Positions 1 to 9,860 are shown, counted from the first letter of the stretch. The stretch is 38,699 bases of DNA from Gemmataceae bacterium (GCA_019752375.1 JAIEMG010000222.1:1-38699); one strand, 5' to 3'. Made by a program: numbers and translations. The notes: generated by a model not told the origin, from the sequence alone.

Positions 1-389
1 ATCGACTCGATCAAGCGTGTGGAGATCTTCTCCGCGCTCCAGGAACGCATGCCCGACGCGCCAACGCTCAAGACCGAGCACCTTGGCTCACTGCGTTCGC
101 TGCGTCATGTCGTGGACTTCCTGAACAACTCCAACGGGAGCGCTTCACCGGCCGTAGCGGCAGTCGCTTCGGCAACGACGCAGCCGATGCCGCCGGCCCC
201 CAAGGCAAACGGCCAGCCCGTCAAGGAAATCCTGCTGGACGTGGTCGCTCAGAAGACGGGCTATCCGGTCGAGATGCTCGAGTTGGACATGGAGCTCGAC
301 GCGGACCTGGGTATCGACTCGATCAAGCGTGTGGAGATCTTCTCCGCGCTCCAGGAACGCATGCCCGACGCGCCAACGCTCAAGACCGA
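1..389 (+). repeat. Tandem ACP-coding repeat, 312-nt period
   Basis: Bases 1-77 and 313-389 are identical, and the similarity continues with mostly synonymous changes to about base 435. The period is 312 nt (104 codons), one ACP plus linker. The window starts inside the upstream copy, so more copies probably exist before base 1. Multiple ACPs are normal for PUFA synthases; the near-perfect DNA identity suggests recent duplication or gene conversion. Confidence 0.85.
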
Positions 390-2907
390 ACATCTCGGCT
401 CCCTGCGTTCGCTCCGGCACGTGGTGGAGTTCCTTTCCACCCAGGTGGGCGCAACCGATCCTGCACCCGCAGCGACTGCGGTCGCGAGTCCCTGTGCCGA
501 AAAGCCGTGCCAGGAATCCCCGCTGCATCGCTATGTCCTGACCAGTGTCGCACTGAGCGAGAAGGACCGCCCAGCGGTCGCACTGGCCGACAGCGAAATC
601 TGGATCACCGATGACGGCACCAGTTTGGCTGCCAACGTCTTGCGCCGGCTTGACGTGCTGGGCCATCGCGGCCGGGTCATCGGCTACGACGTGAGCGCCC
701 TGCAACGGCCGGCGCAACTGGCTGGGCTGGTCGTCCTCGCGACTCCCAGCAACGGTGGCGACGCATTCCTCAAGGATGCCTTCACGCTCGCCCAGTGGGC
801 CGCGCCAAGCTTGCGGCAGGCAGGCAAGTCCGGCGGGGCAATGCTTGCGACGGTGTCGCGCCTCGATGGTGCTTTCGGCCTGGCGGACGCCAAGGGCAAC
901 GCCCTCTCCGGTGGGTTGGCAGGCCTGACGAAGACGGCTGCTCACGAGTGGCCCGAGGTGCAGTGCAAGGCCATCGACCTGGCGGCGGACTGGGGCGATG
1001 CGGACGATGCCGTGCTTGCCCTGGTCGAGGAGCTCCTGCTGGCAGGGCCGACGGAAGTCGGGCTGTCGCGGCGGGGCAAGCAGGTTCCGAGCTTGGTCGA
1101 AGCACCGCTGGCGGAGGCAACCGGTGTCGCTCCAATCGGCGTTGGCGACGTGGTGGTGGTCACCGGCGGAGCGCGTGGCGTGACCGCGGAAGTGACTGTC
1201 GCCCTGGCCCGTGCCTTCTCTCCCACGCTCGTCCTGCTGGGCCGCAGCCCGGAGCCGCGTCCGGAGCCGGCGTGGCTGGCTTCGCTGACCGAGGAAGGCG
1301 CGATCAAGCGCGCCTTGATGGAACAGGCCAATGGCGCCCCTTCGCCGAAGGAGATCAGCGAGCAACACCGTCAAGTGTCGGCAAACCGCGAAGCACTGCG
1401 CAACATTGAGCGCATGCAGGCGGCCGGGGCACAAGTCGTCTATCGGTCGGTGGATGTGCGCGACGAAGCTGCCGTGCAGGCGACGATCGACGTGGTCCGC
1501 GCCGAGTTCGGGTCGATTGTGGGCGTGATCCACGGCGCCGGCGTACTGGCGGATCGCTTGATCGAAGACAAGACATCGGAGCAATTCGACCTGGTCTACA
1601 CCACCAAGGTCGCCGGGCTACGCGGCCTGTTGAATGCGTTTCCCCGTGATGAATTGAAACTGCTGGTCCTGTTCTCCTCCTCGACGGCGCGGCTGGGCCG
1701 CAAGGGGCAGGTCGATTACGCGATCGCCAACGAGGTCTTGAACAAGCTGGCCCAGCAGGAAGCCAGGCAACGGACCGGATGCCGAGTCGTTTCCGTGAAC
1801 TGGGGCCCCTGGGCCGGCGGCATGGTGACGCCGGGGTTGCAAAAGGTCTTTGAGCAAGAACAGATCGGCCTGATCCCTCTGACTGCTGGCGCTGACTATA
1901 TGGTGCGCGAGATCAGTCAGCCAGCGGATCGACCCGTTGAGGTGGTCGTGTTGAGCAGCCCGTTGCCGGCGCCCCGGCCGGAACCACTGCCGAGCAAGAC
2001 GAACGGCCGTCCCGTCCCCCAGACAAACGTGCCAGGCCTGGTGTGTGCTTTCGAACGTGAACTCGATTTGGAAAACCACCCCTTCCTGCAAGGGCATGTG
2101 CTGGACGATCATGCGGTCCTGCCGCTGGCGATGATCGTGGAGTGGCTGGCCCACGGGGCCATGCATGGCAATCCCGGCCTGGCGTTCCACGGCTTCGACG
2201 ACTTGCGCGTGCTCAAGGGCGTGGTCCTTGGCGACGATCAGCCGTGTTCACTCCGCGTCCTGGCCACCAGGGCCGAACGCAAGGACGGACTTTATCGCGT
2301 GCCGGTGGAGATGCGCAGTGCGGACGGTGCTGGCGGGGAGCTTCTGCACGCGCGTGCTGAGATCGTCTTGACGGGCAGTCTGCCGCAGGCGGTGGAACCA
2401 GTCCCCGACATTGGCACGGGCACTTATGCTCGCTCGCCACGCGAAATCTACCGCGACATCCTGTTCCATGGTCCGGTCTTCCAGGGCATCGAAGCGGTGC
2501 AATCCTGTTCCGAACGAGGAATCGTGGCCACCGTGAAGGCCGCTCCCACGCCGACCGCCTGGATTCGGCAGCCCTTGCGCAGCAACTGGCTGGCGGATCC
2601 GATGGCGCTGGACTGTGCATTCCAGTTGCTGATCTTGTGGAGCTTCGAGCAGTACGGCCACGGTTGCTTGCCCTGCTTCGTGGGGCGCTATCGCCAGTTC
2701 CAGCGTGCCTTTCCCCGGGCGGGGACGCGCATCATTGCGGCAGTGACGCATCACGGTCCGCAGCAGGTTCGCGCCGACGTCACGTTCCTGGATCGCTCCG
2801 GGCAGGTGATCGCGAAGATGGACGAGTGCGAGGCCGTCATCGACGGCGCGCTCCAGCAGCGTTTTCGCCGCAACCGGTTGCCCCAGAGAGCGGTATCCGC
2901 GACGTGA
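1..2907 (+). CDS. PUFA synthase subunit, PfaA-like C-terminal part (ACP-ACP-KR-DH), 5' partial
   Basis: The reading frame is open from the first base, so the true start and any KS/AT domains lie upstream; 968 residues are visible. Two tandem acyl carrier proteins carry the D-S-I-K-R-V-E-I phosphopantetheine site (Ser3 and Ser107, counted from base 1), followed by a low-complexity Ala/Pro linker. A ketoreductase follows, with the nucleotide-binding TGGARG at 388-393, a catalytic-type Ser cluster near 559-561 and Tyr573. The C-terminal part is a PKS-type dehydratase: His699 in an HxxxDxxxxP version of the HxxxGxxxxP motif, and Asp871 in DxxxQ. By family knowledge, Pfa synthases load chains on ACP arrays and iteratively reduce and dehydrate them to make polyunsaturated acyl chains. 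The domain order matches the C-terminal half of PfaA/myxobacterial Pfa2. The stop overlaps the next start by one base (TGATG), so the two subunits are probably made together. Confidence 0.9.
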   Translation: MDSIKRVEIFSALQERMPDAPTLKTEHLGSLRSLRHVVDFLNNSNGSASPAVAAVASATTQPMPPAPKANGQPVKEILLDVVAQKTGYPVEMLELDMELDADLGIDSIKRVEIFSALQERMPDAPTLKTEHLGSLRSLRHVVEFLSTQVGATDPAPAATAVASPCAEKPCQESPLHRYVLTSVALSEKDRPAVALADSEIWITDDGTSLAANVLRRLDVLGHRGRVIGYDVSALQRPAQLAGLVVLATPSNGGDAFLKDAFTLAQWAAPSLRQAGKSGGAMLATVSRLDGAFGLADAKGNALSGGLAGLTKTAAHEWPEVQCKAIDLAADWGDADDAVLALVEELLLAGPTEVGLSRRGKQVPSLVEAPLAEATGVAPIGVGDVVVVTGGARGVTAEVTVALARAFSPTLVLLGRSPEPRPEPAWLASLTEEGAIKRALMEQANGAPSPKEISEQHRQVSANREALRNIERMQAAGAQVVYRSVDVRDEAAVQATIDVVRAEFGSIVGVIHGAGVLADRLIEDKTSEQFDLVYTTKVAGLRGLLNAFPRDELKLLVLFSSSTARLGRKGQVDYAIANEVLNKLAQQEARQRTGCRVVSVNWGPWAGGMVTPGLQKVFEQEQIGLIPLTAGADYMVREISQPADRPVEVVVLSSPLPAPRPEPLPSKTNGRPVPQTNVPGLVCAFERELDLENHPFLQGHVLDDHAVLPLAMIVEWLAHGAMHGNPGLAFHGFDDLRVLKGVVLGDDQPCSLRVLATRAERKDGLYRVPVEMRSADGAGGELLHARAEIVLTGSLPQAVEPVPDIGTGTYARSPREIYRDILFHGPVFQGIEAVQSCSERGIVATVKAAPTPTAWIRQPLRSNWLADPMALDCAFQLLILWSFEQYGHGCLPCFVGRYRQFQRAFPRAGTRIIAAVTHHGPQQVRADVTFLDRSGQVIAKMDECEAVIDGALQQRFRRNRLPQRAVSAT

Positions 2908-5900
2908 TGAACATCCCGCAGCGTGTCGCCATCGTCGGCATCGGAGGCATCTTTCCGCAGTCGCCGACCCTGGAGCGATTCTGGGCCAACGTCCGCGGCG
3001 GCGTGGATACCGCATCCGAGGTGCCGCCCGGCCGCTGGGTGCTCTCCCTCGAAGACGGCTACGATGCCCAGGTCGGAGCACTGGACAAGGTCTATTCAAG
3101 ACGCGGCTGCTTTGTAGCACCGTTACAGCTCGATCCGGACGGCCTGGACCTCGATCCGGCGCTGCTTCAGGCGTTCGATCCCGTCTATCACCTCGCCCTC
3201 CACGCGGGCCGGCAAGCCTGGCGCGATGGCGTCACCCGCAATCTCGACCGCCGTCGCGTCGGCGTCATCCTCGGCAACCTGGTGATGCCGACCGACCGCT
3301 CGTCCGAGCTGGTCCATCGTTTCCTCGGCCGCACCTTCGAAGAGAAGGTGCTTGGCGCCAGTTCGGGCGCTCCACTGAATCGACGTGCCGCCCTGAATCG
3401 CTATGTAACCGGGCTGCCTGGCGGCGTGCTGGCACGAGCGCTGGGCCTGGGCGGCAGCAGCTACACGCTCGATGCGGCCTGCGCGTCGTCGCTGTATGCG
3501 CTCAAGCTGGCCGTCGATGAGCTGTTCACTGGACGGGCCGATGCCATGCTCGCCGGCGGCCTGTGCCGGCCCGATGCGCTCTATACCCAGATGGGCTTCG
3601 CACAGCTGCGGGCGCTATCGCCGACAGGACGCTGTTCGCCGTTCGATGCGCGGGGCGACGGCCTGGTGGTCGGCGAAGGGGCGGGCCTGTTCCTGCTCAA
3701 GCGGCTGGGCGATGCGCTGAAAGACGGCGACCACATCTACGCGACGATCGCAGGCATCGGCCTTTCCAACGACGTGCATGGCCGACTGCTGGCCCCCAGT
3801 TCCGAAGGACAGCTGCGGGCGATGCGAGCCGCCTATCGACAGGCCGGCTGGGATCCGCACGATATCGACCTGATCGAATGCCATGCGACCGGAACGCCCG
3901 TCGGCGACATCGTGGAATTCGAGAGCCTGCGGACCCTCTGGGGCGACGGTCCGCACCCATCGCAACCGTGCATCATCGGCTCGGTAAAGTCGAACATCGG
4001 CCACGCACTGACCGCGGCCGGCGCCGCGGGACTGCTCAAGGTGCTGCTGGCCCTCAAGGAAAAGACCCTGCCGCCGACTGCCAACTTCTCGGCTCCGGGA
4101 GCAAACGTCCCTTACGCCGACAGTCCTTTCCGCGTGCTGGCCGAGAGCAAGCCGTGGGAACGCCGGTCGCCGGACCAGCCGCGACGGATGGCGGTCACTT
4201 CGTTCGGTTTCGGCGGCATCAACGCCCACGTCTTGCTGGAAGAGTGGCCGCCGGTGGCGGCAGCGCCGAGCCGGCCGCAGGAAACTCTCAGGTCCGACGC
4301 GCGTCCGGCGGTGGCCATCGTTGGCATGGGCGCCCAGTTTGGCCCGTGGAACTCGCTGCGTGCGTTTCAGGAGCGTGTGCTCGGTGGCGGCGAGCCGGTC
4401 GAGCCGATGGCGCCGACGCACTGGTGGGGCGCGACCGAAAGTGCCTGGTTCCGCAGCGAGGGCTGGAACCACAGCCCGTTTCACGGCTACTACCTCAAGG
4501 AGCTGTCGGTACCGGCCGACCGCTTCCGGATCCCGCCGCGCGAGTTGGAAGAGCTGTTGCCGCAACAGGTGCTGATGCTCCAGGTCGCTGCCGAGGCCAT
4601 TGCCGACGCGAAATGGCGTGACGACTGGCTACTAGACACCGGCGTGTTCATTGGCCTGGGGCTCGACTTCAACGTCACCAACTTCCATCTGCGCTGGTCG
4701 CTGCTCGACCGGGCGCGAGCCTGGGCCAAGCAGATCGGTGTTCAGCCAACGCCGGAGCAACTGGACGAGTGGGCGCTGGCGCTGCGCGATGCTTCCGGTC
4801 CTGCGTCGAACCCCAATCGCACGATGGGAGCACTGGGCGGCATCGTGGCGAGTCGCGTCGCGCGGGAATTTCACGTGGGCGGTCCCAGCTTCACGATTTC
4901 CAGCGAAGAGAGCTCCGGATTGCGAGCCTTGCAAGTGGCGGTTCGGCAGCTTCAGCAGGGCGAGCTGTCGCAGGCCATCGTCGGAGCGGTCGACCTGGCA
5001 GGCGACATCCGTGCCGTTCTGGCGACACATGCCGGGCGGCCCTTCTCCCGGTCCGGAACGGTCCGGCCATTCGATGCCGACGCGGACGGCACGCTGGTCG
5101 GCGAGGGCGCGGCCGCGGTCATCCTGAAGCGCCTGGAGGACGCGGAACGCGACGGCGATCGCATCTATGCCGTGATCCGCGGCATGGGCGCTGCATGCGG
5201 CGGCGGCATTGACGCGGAGATACCGGATGTAGAGGCCTACCGGACCGCCCTGGAACGCGCTTACTCGGAAGTCGGCGTCCAGGCGGAGTCCGTCGGCTAT
5301 TTCGAAACGCACGGCAGCGGCCACGCGAACGAGGACGCGATGGAAGCAGCCGCACTTGCGGCTTGGGCGAAAGGCCGGACGGACGGGCCGCCGTGTGCCC
5401 TGGGCAGCGTCAAGGCCGACATTGGCCACGCGGGCGCCGCGGCGGGACTGGCGTCGCTGGTCAAGGCCGCGCTATGCCTTCATCAGGAGGTCGTGCCGCC
5501 GCTGCGAAACGTCTCCCGGCGCCGTGCCGACCTGGAACGATTCTCCGTGCCAGGCACGCCGCGGTACTGGCTGCGCGATCGAGCCTGCGGACCGCGTCGC
5601 GCGGGCGTCAGCTCGTTCAGCGTAGACGGCAACGTGCTGCACGTCATTTTGGAGGGTTACGAGTCCTCCAGGCCCCGCGAAACGGCAAGACTTCAACCGC
5701 TGGGGGCGCGGCACGAGGCGCTGTTCGTCATTGAAGCCGACACGCCGGGTGGTTTGCAGGATGGACTGGAACTCCTGCACAGCCACAGCGAGCGCTGCCG
5801 AGCGAACAACATCGAAGCGCTCGCCAGAGCCTGGTGGCAGGCGTATCCCACCGATCCGCGCCGTACACTGGGTATCGCCCTGGTGGCGCGAAACGCGGAG

Positions 5901-8900
5901 GAATTGCGCAAGCACACGGATACCGCGCTCCAGATGCTGGCCGGGCGTCCCGGACAACCGGGCGACCGGATTATGTATCGCACGACGCCATTGGGGCAGC
6001 AGGCCCAGGTCGCGTTCGTCTTCCCTGGCTCCGGTAATCAGTTTCCCGACATGGGACGCGAGCTGGGCGTTCAATGGCCGGAGATCCTGCGCCGCCAGGA
6101 CGAGGAGAGCGTCTTTCTCCGCAGCCAGTTCTTGCCGGAACTCTTCTGGGACCGCACCAATCCCTCCGCCATCAAGGACCAACGGGCCTTGCTCTTCGGC
6201 CAGCTTGCCGTGGGCACGCTGGTCAGTGATCTGGTCCGCGAATTTGGCGTCCGCCCACATGCGGCGATTGGCTACAGCCTGGGGGAATCGGTCAGCCTGT
6301 TTTCGCTGCGGGCATGGACCGGGCGCGATGAGATTCTGCACCGCATGCACGCCTCCACGCTGTTCACGAGCGACCTGGCCGGCGTCTGCGACGCAGCGCG
6401 CCGGACCTGGCAACTGCCCGAAGGTGCAACCATCGACTGGTTGACGGGCGTCATCTCCTGTCCGGCAGCCCAGGTGCGCGACGCACTGAAGGGGAGAAAG
6501 CACGTCTACCTGCTGATCGCCAATTCGCCCGGCGAGGCGGTCATTGGCGGCGAACGGCAAGCGGTGCAGGAGCTGGTCAAGGATCTGGGCTGCCGATTCT
6601 TGCCCGTGCCCGGTGTGACCATAGCACACTGCGAAGTCGTTCGTCCCGTGGAGCAAGCGTATCGTGCGCTCCATCTACTGCCGACGAACGCTCCGGCCGG
6701 CGTTCGCTACTACAGCGGCGCGACGCGGAAGTCGTACGAAGTGACCGCCGACAGCGCTGCCGATGCCGTCCTCGCGCAGGCGTTGAGCACTCTCGATATC
6801 CCCGCACTGATCGAGCAGGCGTACGCTGACGGCGTTCGCGTCTTCCTGGAAATGGGGCCCGGCGCATCGTGCAGCCGGATCATCGGCCAGGTCCTGGGCG
6901 AACGCCCGCACATGGCCCGCTCCGCGTGTGCCTCGGGGCAGGAAGGCGTGTCGGCGGTCTTGCGTCTCCTCGGCCAGTTGATCGCCGAGCGCATCCCGGT
7001 GGACTTGAGCAAACTGTACGGCCAGGCGACCCTCGCAGCTGGCCACGTCGTACCGGACGCGCGGGCGACCGCTTCGTCGGCGCGTCCGCTGGTCATCCCC
7101 CTGGGCGGCAAGCCATTCCAGGTGCCACGACCGCCGCAAGGGAAGCGGCTCGAAGCGAAACCGCAACGCGAAACCAGCTCCCCACGCCCCTGTACTCGGG
7201 GGAGAGGGGATGGGGGTGAGGGGGGAGAGCTTGCAGGGGCCTACCCCCTCACCCCCAACCCCTCTCCCCCGAGTACGGGGGCGAGGGGAGAAGAGAGAAC
7301 GCCGCGCGACTTCCGTAATGCGCCCGCGATGGACCCTCTGCTCCGCCAGTTGACCGCCACGGCAACAGCCAAAGGCGAAGCGCACGAAGCACACCTGCGC
7401 TTCTCCCAGAACCTCACCCAGTCGCTGTCGAGCCAGCTGGCCGTGCAGATGGCGTTGCTCCAGTCCCTGGGTGCGGTCGATCCCGACCTGCTTCCCACTC
7501 CCGAAGAACCACCGACACCGCAAGTCGTCGACGCGGGGCCGAAGCCGGCCTTTGATCGCGCGATGTGTCTGGAATTCGCCGTCGGCTCCATCGCCAAGGT
7601 CCTGGGCCCCGACTTCGCCGAGGTCGATTCGTTTCCAACGCGTGTGCGCCTGCCGGACGAACCGCTGATGCTGGTGGACCGCATTGTCTCGGTATCCGGC
7701 GAGCCTCGGTCGCTGGGTTCCGGCCGGGTGGTCACCGAGCACGACATCCGGCCCGATGCCTGGTACCTGGACTGCGGCCAGCTGCCCACTTGCCTGGCGG
7801 TCGAAGCGGGGCAGGCCGACTTGTTCCTGGCGGGGTACTTGGGGATCGACTTCCAGACGCGCGGCCTGGCGGTCTATCGGCTGCTCGATGCGGTCGTCAC
7901 CGCGCATCGCAGCCTGCCCGGCCCTGGTGCGGTGATTCGCTACGACATCCGCATCGAGCGGTTCTTCCACCACGGCGGCGCCTGGCTATTTCGCTTCAAC
8001 TACGACAGCACCGTGGATGGCGAACCGTTCCTGACCATGCGCGATGGCTGTGCGGGCTTCTTCACCGCTGCAGCGCTGGCCGCCGGCAAGGGCATTGTCC
8101 ACACCGAGATGGACCTGAAGCCTCGGCCAGGCATTCGCCCCGCCGACTGGGAAGCCTTCGTGCCGATGGGCGTTGAAACCTACACCGACCGGCAGATCGA
8201 AGCGCTGCGGGCCGGCGACCTGGCCGGCTGCTTCGGCCCCATGTTCGACGGGCTGGGCTTGCGGAATCCGCTACGGTTGCCGGGCGGTCGGTTGAAGCTG
8301 GTCGACCGCGTCGTTCACCTCGATCCGCAGGGGGGGCGCTTTGGCCTGGGCCTGATCCGTGGCGAGGCGGACATCCATCCCGACGACTGGTTCCTGACCT
8401 GCCACTTCGTCGATGACCAGGTGATGCCGGGCACCTTGATGTACGAGTGCTGTCTGCACACGCTCCGCGTCTACCTGCTGCGGCTAGGATGGGTGGGAGA
8501 ACAGGACGGCGTGGCCTACGAGCCGGTGCCGGACGCGTCCGGGCGTTTCAAGTGCCGTGGCCAGGTGATCGCCACAACGAAGACAGCGACGTATGAAGTC
8601 TCCGTCAAGGAGATCGGCTATCGTCCCGAGCCGTATGTGATCGTCGATGCCTTGATGTATTCCGATGGCAAGCCGATTGTCGAAATCACCGACATGTCGC
8701 TGCGGCTGTCCGGGTTGAACCGCGAGAAGATCCGCGCGGTCTGGGCTCGCAAGGACAAGCCGCTCGCTACACCTGCCCTCTTCGACACGGACCGCATCCT
8801 GGCATTCGCGATCGGCAAGCCCTCGGTGGCGTTCGGCGAACCGTATCGGGTGTTCGACGAGCAGCGCATCATCGCCCGCTTGCCGGGGCCGCCCTACCAG

Positions 8901-9860
8901 TTCTTGGACCGCATCACGCGCATCGAGGCGGAGCCCTGGAAGATGGTTGCGGGCGGCGTCATCGAGGCCCAGTACGACGTGCCGGCCGACGCCTGGTACT
9001 TCGCGGCCAATCGCCAGGAGAGGATGAGCTTTGCCATACTCCTGGAGATTGCCCTCCAGCCGTGCGGTTGGCTGGCGGCATATCTCGGCTCGGCGTTGAC
9101 CAGTTCGATCGACCTGTCATTCCGCAACCTGGGTGGGACGGCCACGCAGTTCCAGGACGTGACGCCACAGACCGGCACGCTGACCACGACGGTCAAGATC
9201 ACACGCGTCGCTGCCTCGGGCGGCATGATCATCCAGCACTACGATTTCGACGTTCGCAGCCAGACCGGCCAGGTCTACAAGGGAGAAACCTACTTCGGCT
9301 TCTTCTCGAAGCAGGCGCTGGCCGATCAGGTCGGCATCCGCGATGCTCGCCCTTACGAGCCCACTGCCGTGGAAATCGCCTCCGGACGCACGTTCGACTA
9401 TCCGACGGAAGCGCCGTTCCCTGAAACGCAGCTTCGCATGATCGACCGCGTCGACCTTCACGTTCCCAACAGCGGTCCGCATGGCCTGGGTTTCATCGCG
9501 GGCAGCAAGGACGTGGACCCGGCCGAATGGTTCTTCAAGGCCCACTTCTATCAAGACCCGGTCTGCCCGGGCTCGCTGGGCCTGGAATCGTTCCTGCAGC
9601 TGCTCAAGGTCCACGCAGTCGAGCGCTGGGGCGGCGGTCCGGATACCCAGTTTGAGCCCGTGATGCTGAACCAGCCGCAGCGCTGGCTCTATCGCGGTCA
9701 GGTGCTGCCCACGGACAGGCGGGTGTCGGTGCAGGCGGTGGTGACGGCCAGGGACGACGAGCAGCGCTGGCTGCAAGCCGACGGCTTCCTTGTCGTCGAT
9801 GGCCGGATTATCTATCAAATGAATGACTTCAAGCTCCGCCTGGTGACAGGGTCCCGATGA
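2907..9860 (+). CDS. PUFA synthase subunit, PfaC/PfaB-type fusion (KS-CLF-AT-DH-DH)
   Basis: A 2317-residue iterative synthase subunit. The ATG at 2907 is chosen because it overlaps the upstream stop and begins directly with the ketosynthase fold (MNIPQRVAIVGIGG). Domains in order: ketosynthase about 1-440 with the complete triad Cys192, His326, His366; chain-length-factor-like KS about 465-920 in which the active Cys is replaced by Glu668; acyltransferase about 1030-1335 with Ser1124 in GYSLGE and His1241; a linker about 1340-1540 that contains a palindromic repeat in frame; then two FabA-type dehydratase units, each a double hotdog, with catalytic-type His1833 (CHFVDDQVMPG) and His2213 (AHFYQDPVCPG). 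This is like myxobacterial Pfa3 and like a PfaC with the AT of PfaB inserted. No AGPAT domain follows DH2. The chain ends 4 nt inside oleA. Product: polyunsaturated acyl chains, length not deducible. Confidence 0.92.
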   Translation: MNIPQRVAIVGIGGIFPQSPTLERFWANVRGGVDTASEVPPGRWVLSLEDGYDAQVGALDKVYSRRGCFVAPLQLDPDGLDLDPALLQAFDPVYHLALHAGRQAWRDGVTRNLDRRRVGVILGNLVMPTDRSSELVHRFLGRTFEEKVLGASSGAPLNRRAALNRYVTGLPGGVLARALGLGGSSYTLDAACASSLYALKLAVDELFTGRADAMLAGGLCRPDALYTQMGFAQLRALSPTGRCSPFDARGDGLVVGEGAGLFLLKRLGDALKDGDHIYATIAGIGLSNDVHGRLLAPSSEGQLRAMRAAYRQAGWDPHDIDLIECHATGTPVGDIVEFESLRTLWGDGPHPSQPCIIGSVKSNIGHALTAAGAAGLLKVLLALKEKTLPPTANFSAPGANVPYADSPFRVLAESKPWERRSPDQPRRMAVTSFGFGGINAHVLLEEWPPVAAAPSRPQETLRSDARPAVAIVGMGAQFGPWNSLRAFQERVLGGGEPVEPMAPTHWWGATESAWFRSEGWNHSPFHGYYLKELSVPADRFRIPPRELEELLPQQVLMLQVAAEAIADAKWRDDWLLDTGVFIGLGLDFNVTNFHLRWSLLDRARAWAKQIGVQPTPEQLDEWALALRDASGPASNPNRTMGALGGIVASRVAREFHVGGPSFTISSEESSGLRALQVAVRQLQQGELSQAIVGAVDLAGDIRAVLATHAGRPFSRSGTVRPFDADADGTLVGEGAAAVILKRLEDAERDGDRIYAVIRGMGAACGGGIDAEIPDVEAYRTALERAYSEVGVQAESVGYFETHGSGHANEDAMEAAALAAWAKGRTDGPPCALGSVKADIGHAGAAAGLASLVKAALCLHQEVVPPLRNVSRRRADLERFSVPGTPRYWLRDRACGPRRAGVSSFSVDGNVLHVILEGYESSRPRETARLQPLGARHEALFVIEADTPGGLQDGLELLHSHSERCRANNIEALARAWWQAYPTDPRRTLGIALVARNAEELRKHTDTALQMLAGRPGQPGDRIMYRTTPLGQQAQVAFVFPGSGNQFPDMGRELGVQWPEILRRQDEESVFLRSQFLPELFWDRTNPSAIKDQRALLFGQLAVGTLVSDLVREFGVRPHAAIGYSLGESVSLFSLRAWTGRDEILHRMHASTLFTSDLAGVCDAARRTWQLPEGATIDWLTGVISCPAAQVRDALKGRKHVYLLIANSPGEAVIGGERQAVQELVKDLGCRFLPVPGVTIAHCEVVRPVEQAYRALHLLPTNAPAGVRYYSGATRKSYEVTADSAADAVLAQALSTLDIPALIEQAYADGVRVFLEMGPGASCSRIIGQVLGERPHMARSACASGQEGVSAVLRLLGQLIAERIPVDLSKLYGQATLAAGHVVPDARATASSARPLVIPLGGKPFQVPRPPQGKRLEAKPQRETSSPRPCTRGRGDGGEGGELAGAYPLTPNPSPPSTGARGEERTPRDFRNAPAMDPLLRQLTATATAKGEAHEAHLRFSQNLTQSLSSQLAVQMALLQSLGAVDPDLLPTPEEPPTPQVVDAGPKPAFDRAMCLEFAVGSIAKVLGPDFAEVDSFPTRVRLPDEPLMLVDRIVSVSGEPRSLGSGRVVTEHDIRPDAWYLDCGQLPTCLAVEAGQADLFLAGYLGIDFQTRGLAVYRLLDAVVTAHRSLPGPGAVIRYDIRIERFFHHGGAWLFRFNYDSTVDGEPFLTMRDGCAGFFTAAALAAGKGIVHTEMDLKPRPGIRPADWEAFVPMGVETYTDRQIEALRAGDLAGCFGPMFDGLGLRNPLRLPGGRLKLVDRVVHLDPQGGRFGLGLIRGEADIHPDDWFLTCHFVDDQVMPGTLMYECCLHTLRVYLLRLGWVGEQDGVAYEPVPDASGRFKCRGQVIATTKTATYEVSVKEIGYRPEPYVIVDALMYSDGKPIVEITDMSLRLSGLNREKIRAVWARKDKPLATPALFDTDRILAFAIGKPSVAFGEPYRVFDEQRIIARLPGPPYQFLDRITRIEAEPWKMVAGGVIEAQYDVPADAWYFAANRQERMSFAILLEIALQPCGWLAAYLGSALTSSIDLSFRNLGGTATQFQDVTPQTGTLTTTVKITRVAASGGMIIQHYDFDVRSQTGQVYKGETYFGFFSKQALADQVGIRDARPYEPTAVEIASGRTFDYPTEAPFPETQLRMIDRVDLHVPNSGPHGLGFIAGSKDVDPAEWFFKAHFYQDPVCPGSLGLESFLQLLKVHAVERWGGGPDTQFEPVMLNQPQRWLYRGQVLPTDRRVSVQAVVTARDDEQRWLQADGFLVVDGRIIYQMNDFKLRLVTGSR
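7178..7290. repeat. GC-rich palindromic repeat inserted in frame in the synthase linker
   Basis: Two 47-nt arms (7178-7224 and 7244-7290) are reverse complements with three mismatches, separated by 19 nt. The arms are runs of G/C with a GAGTACGG-type core. The element is translated as Pro/Gly/Arg-rich sequence (about residues 1424-1462, including PLTPNPSPPSTGARGE), quite unlike the flanking synthase. A relative without coding function lies at 20682-20733. It looks like a small non-autonomous palindromic element tolerated in an interdomain linker. Confidence 0.85.

Noticed and set aside
145-1584. Long open frame on the - strand (479 codons)
   Set aside because: It is antisense to the conserved ACP and KR domains; high GC gives long shadow frames. 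The translation shows no domain and has low-complexity Arg/His/Gln content.
2637-2906. Upstream extension of the KS-CLF-AT-DH-DH gene
   Set aside because: The frame is open, but it would lie over the end of the DH domain of the preceding gene and gives Arg-rich noise; the KS fold begins at the ATG at 2907.
6675-7973. Long open frame on the - strand (432 codons) spanning the palindromic repeat
   Set aside because: It is antisense to the AT end, linker and DH1 of the synthase. It also reads through the repeat, but this follows from the palindrome.
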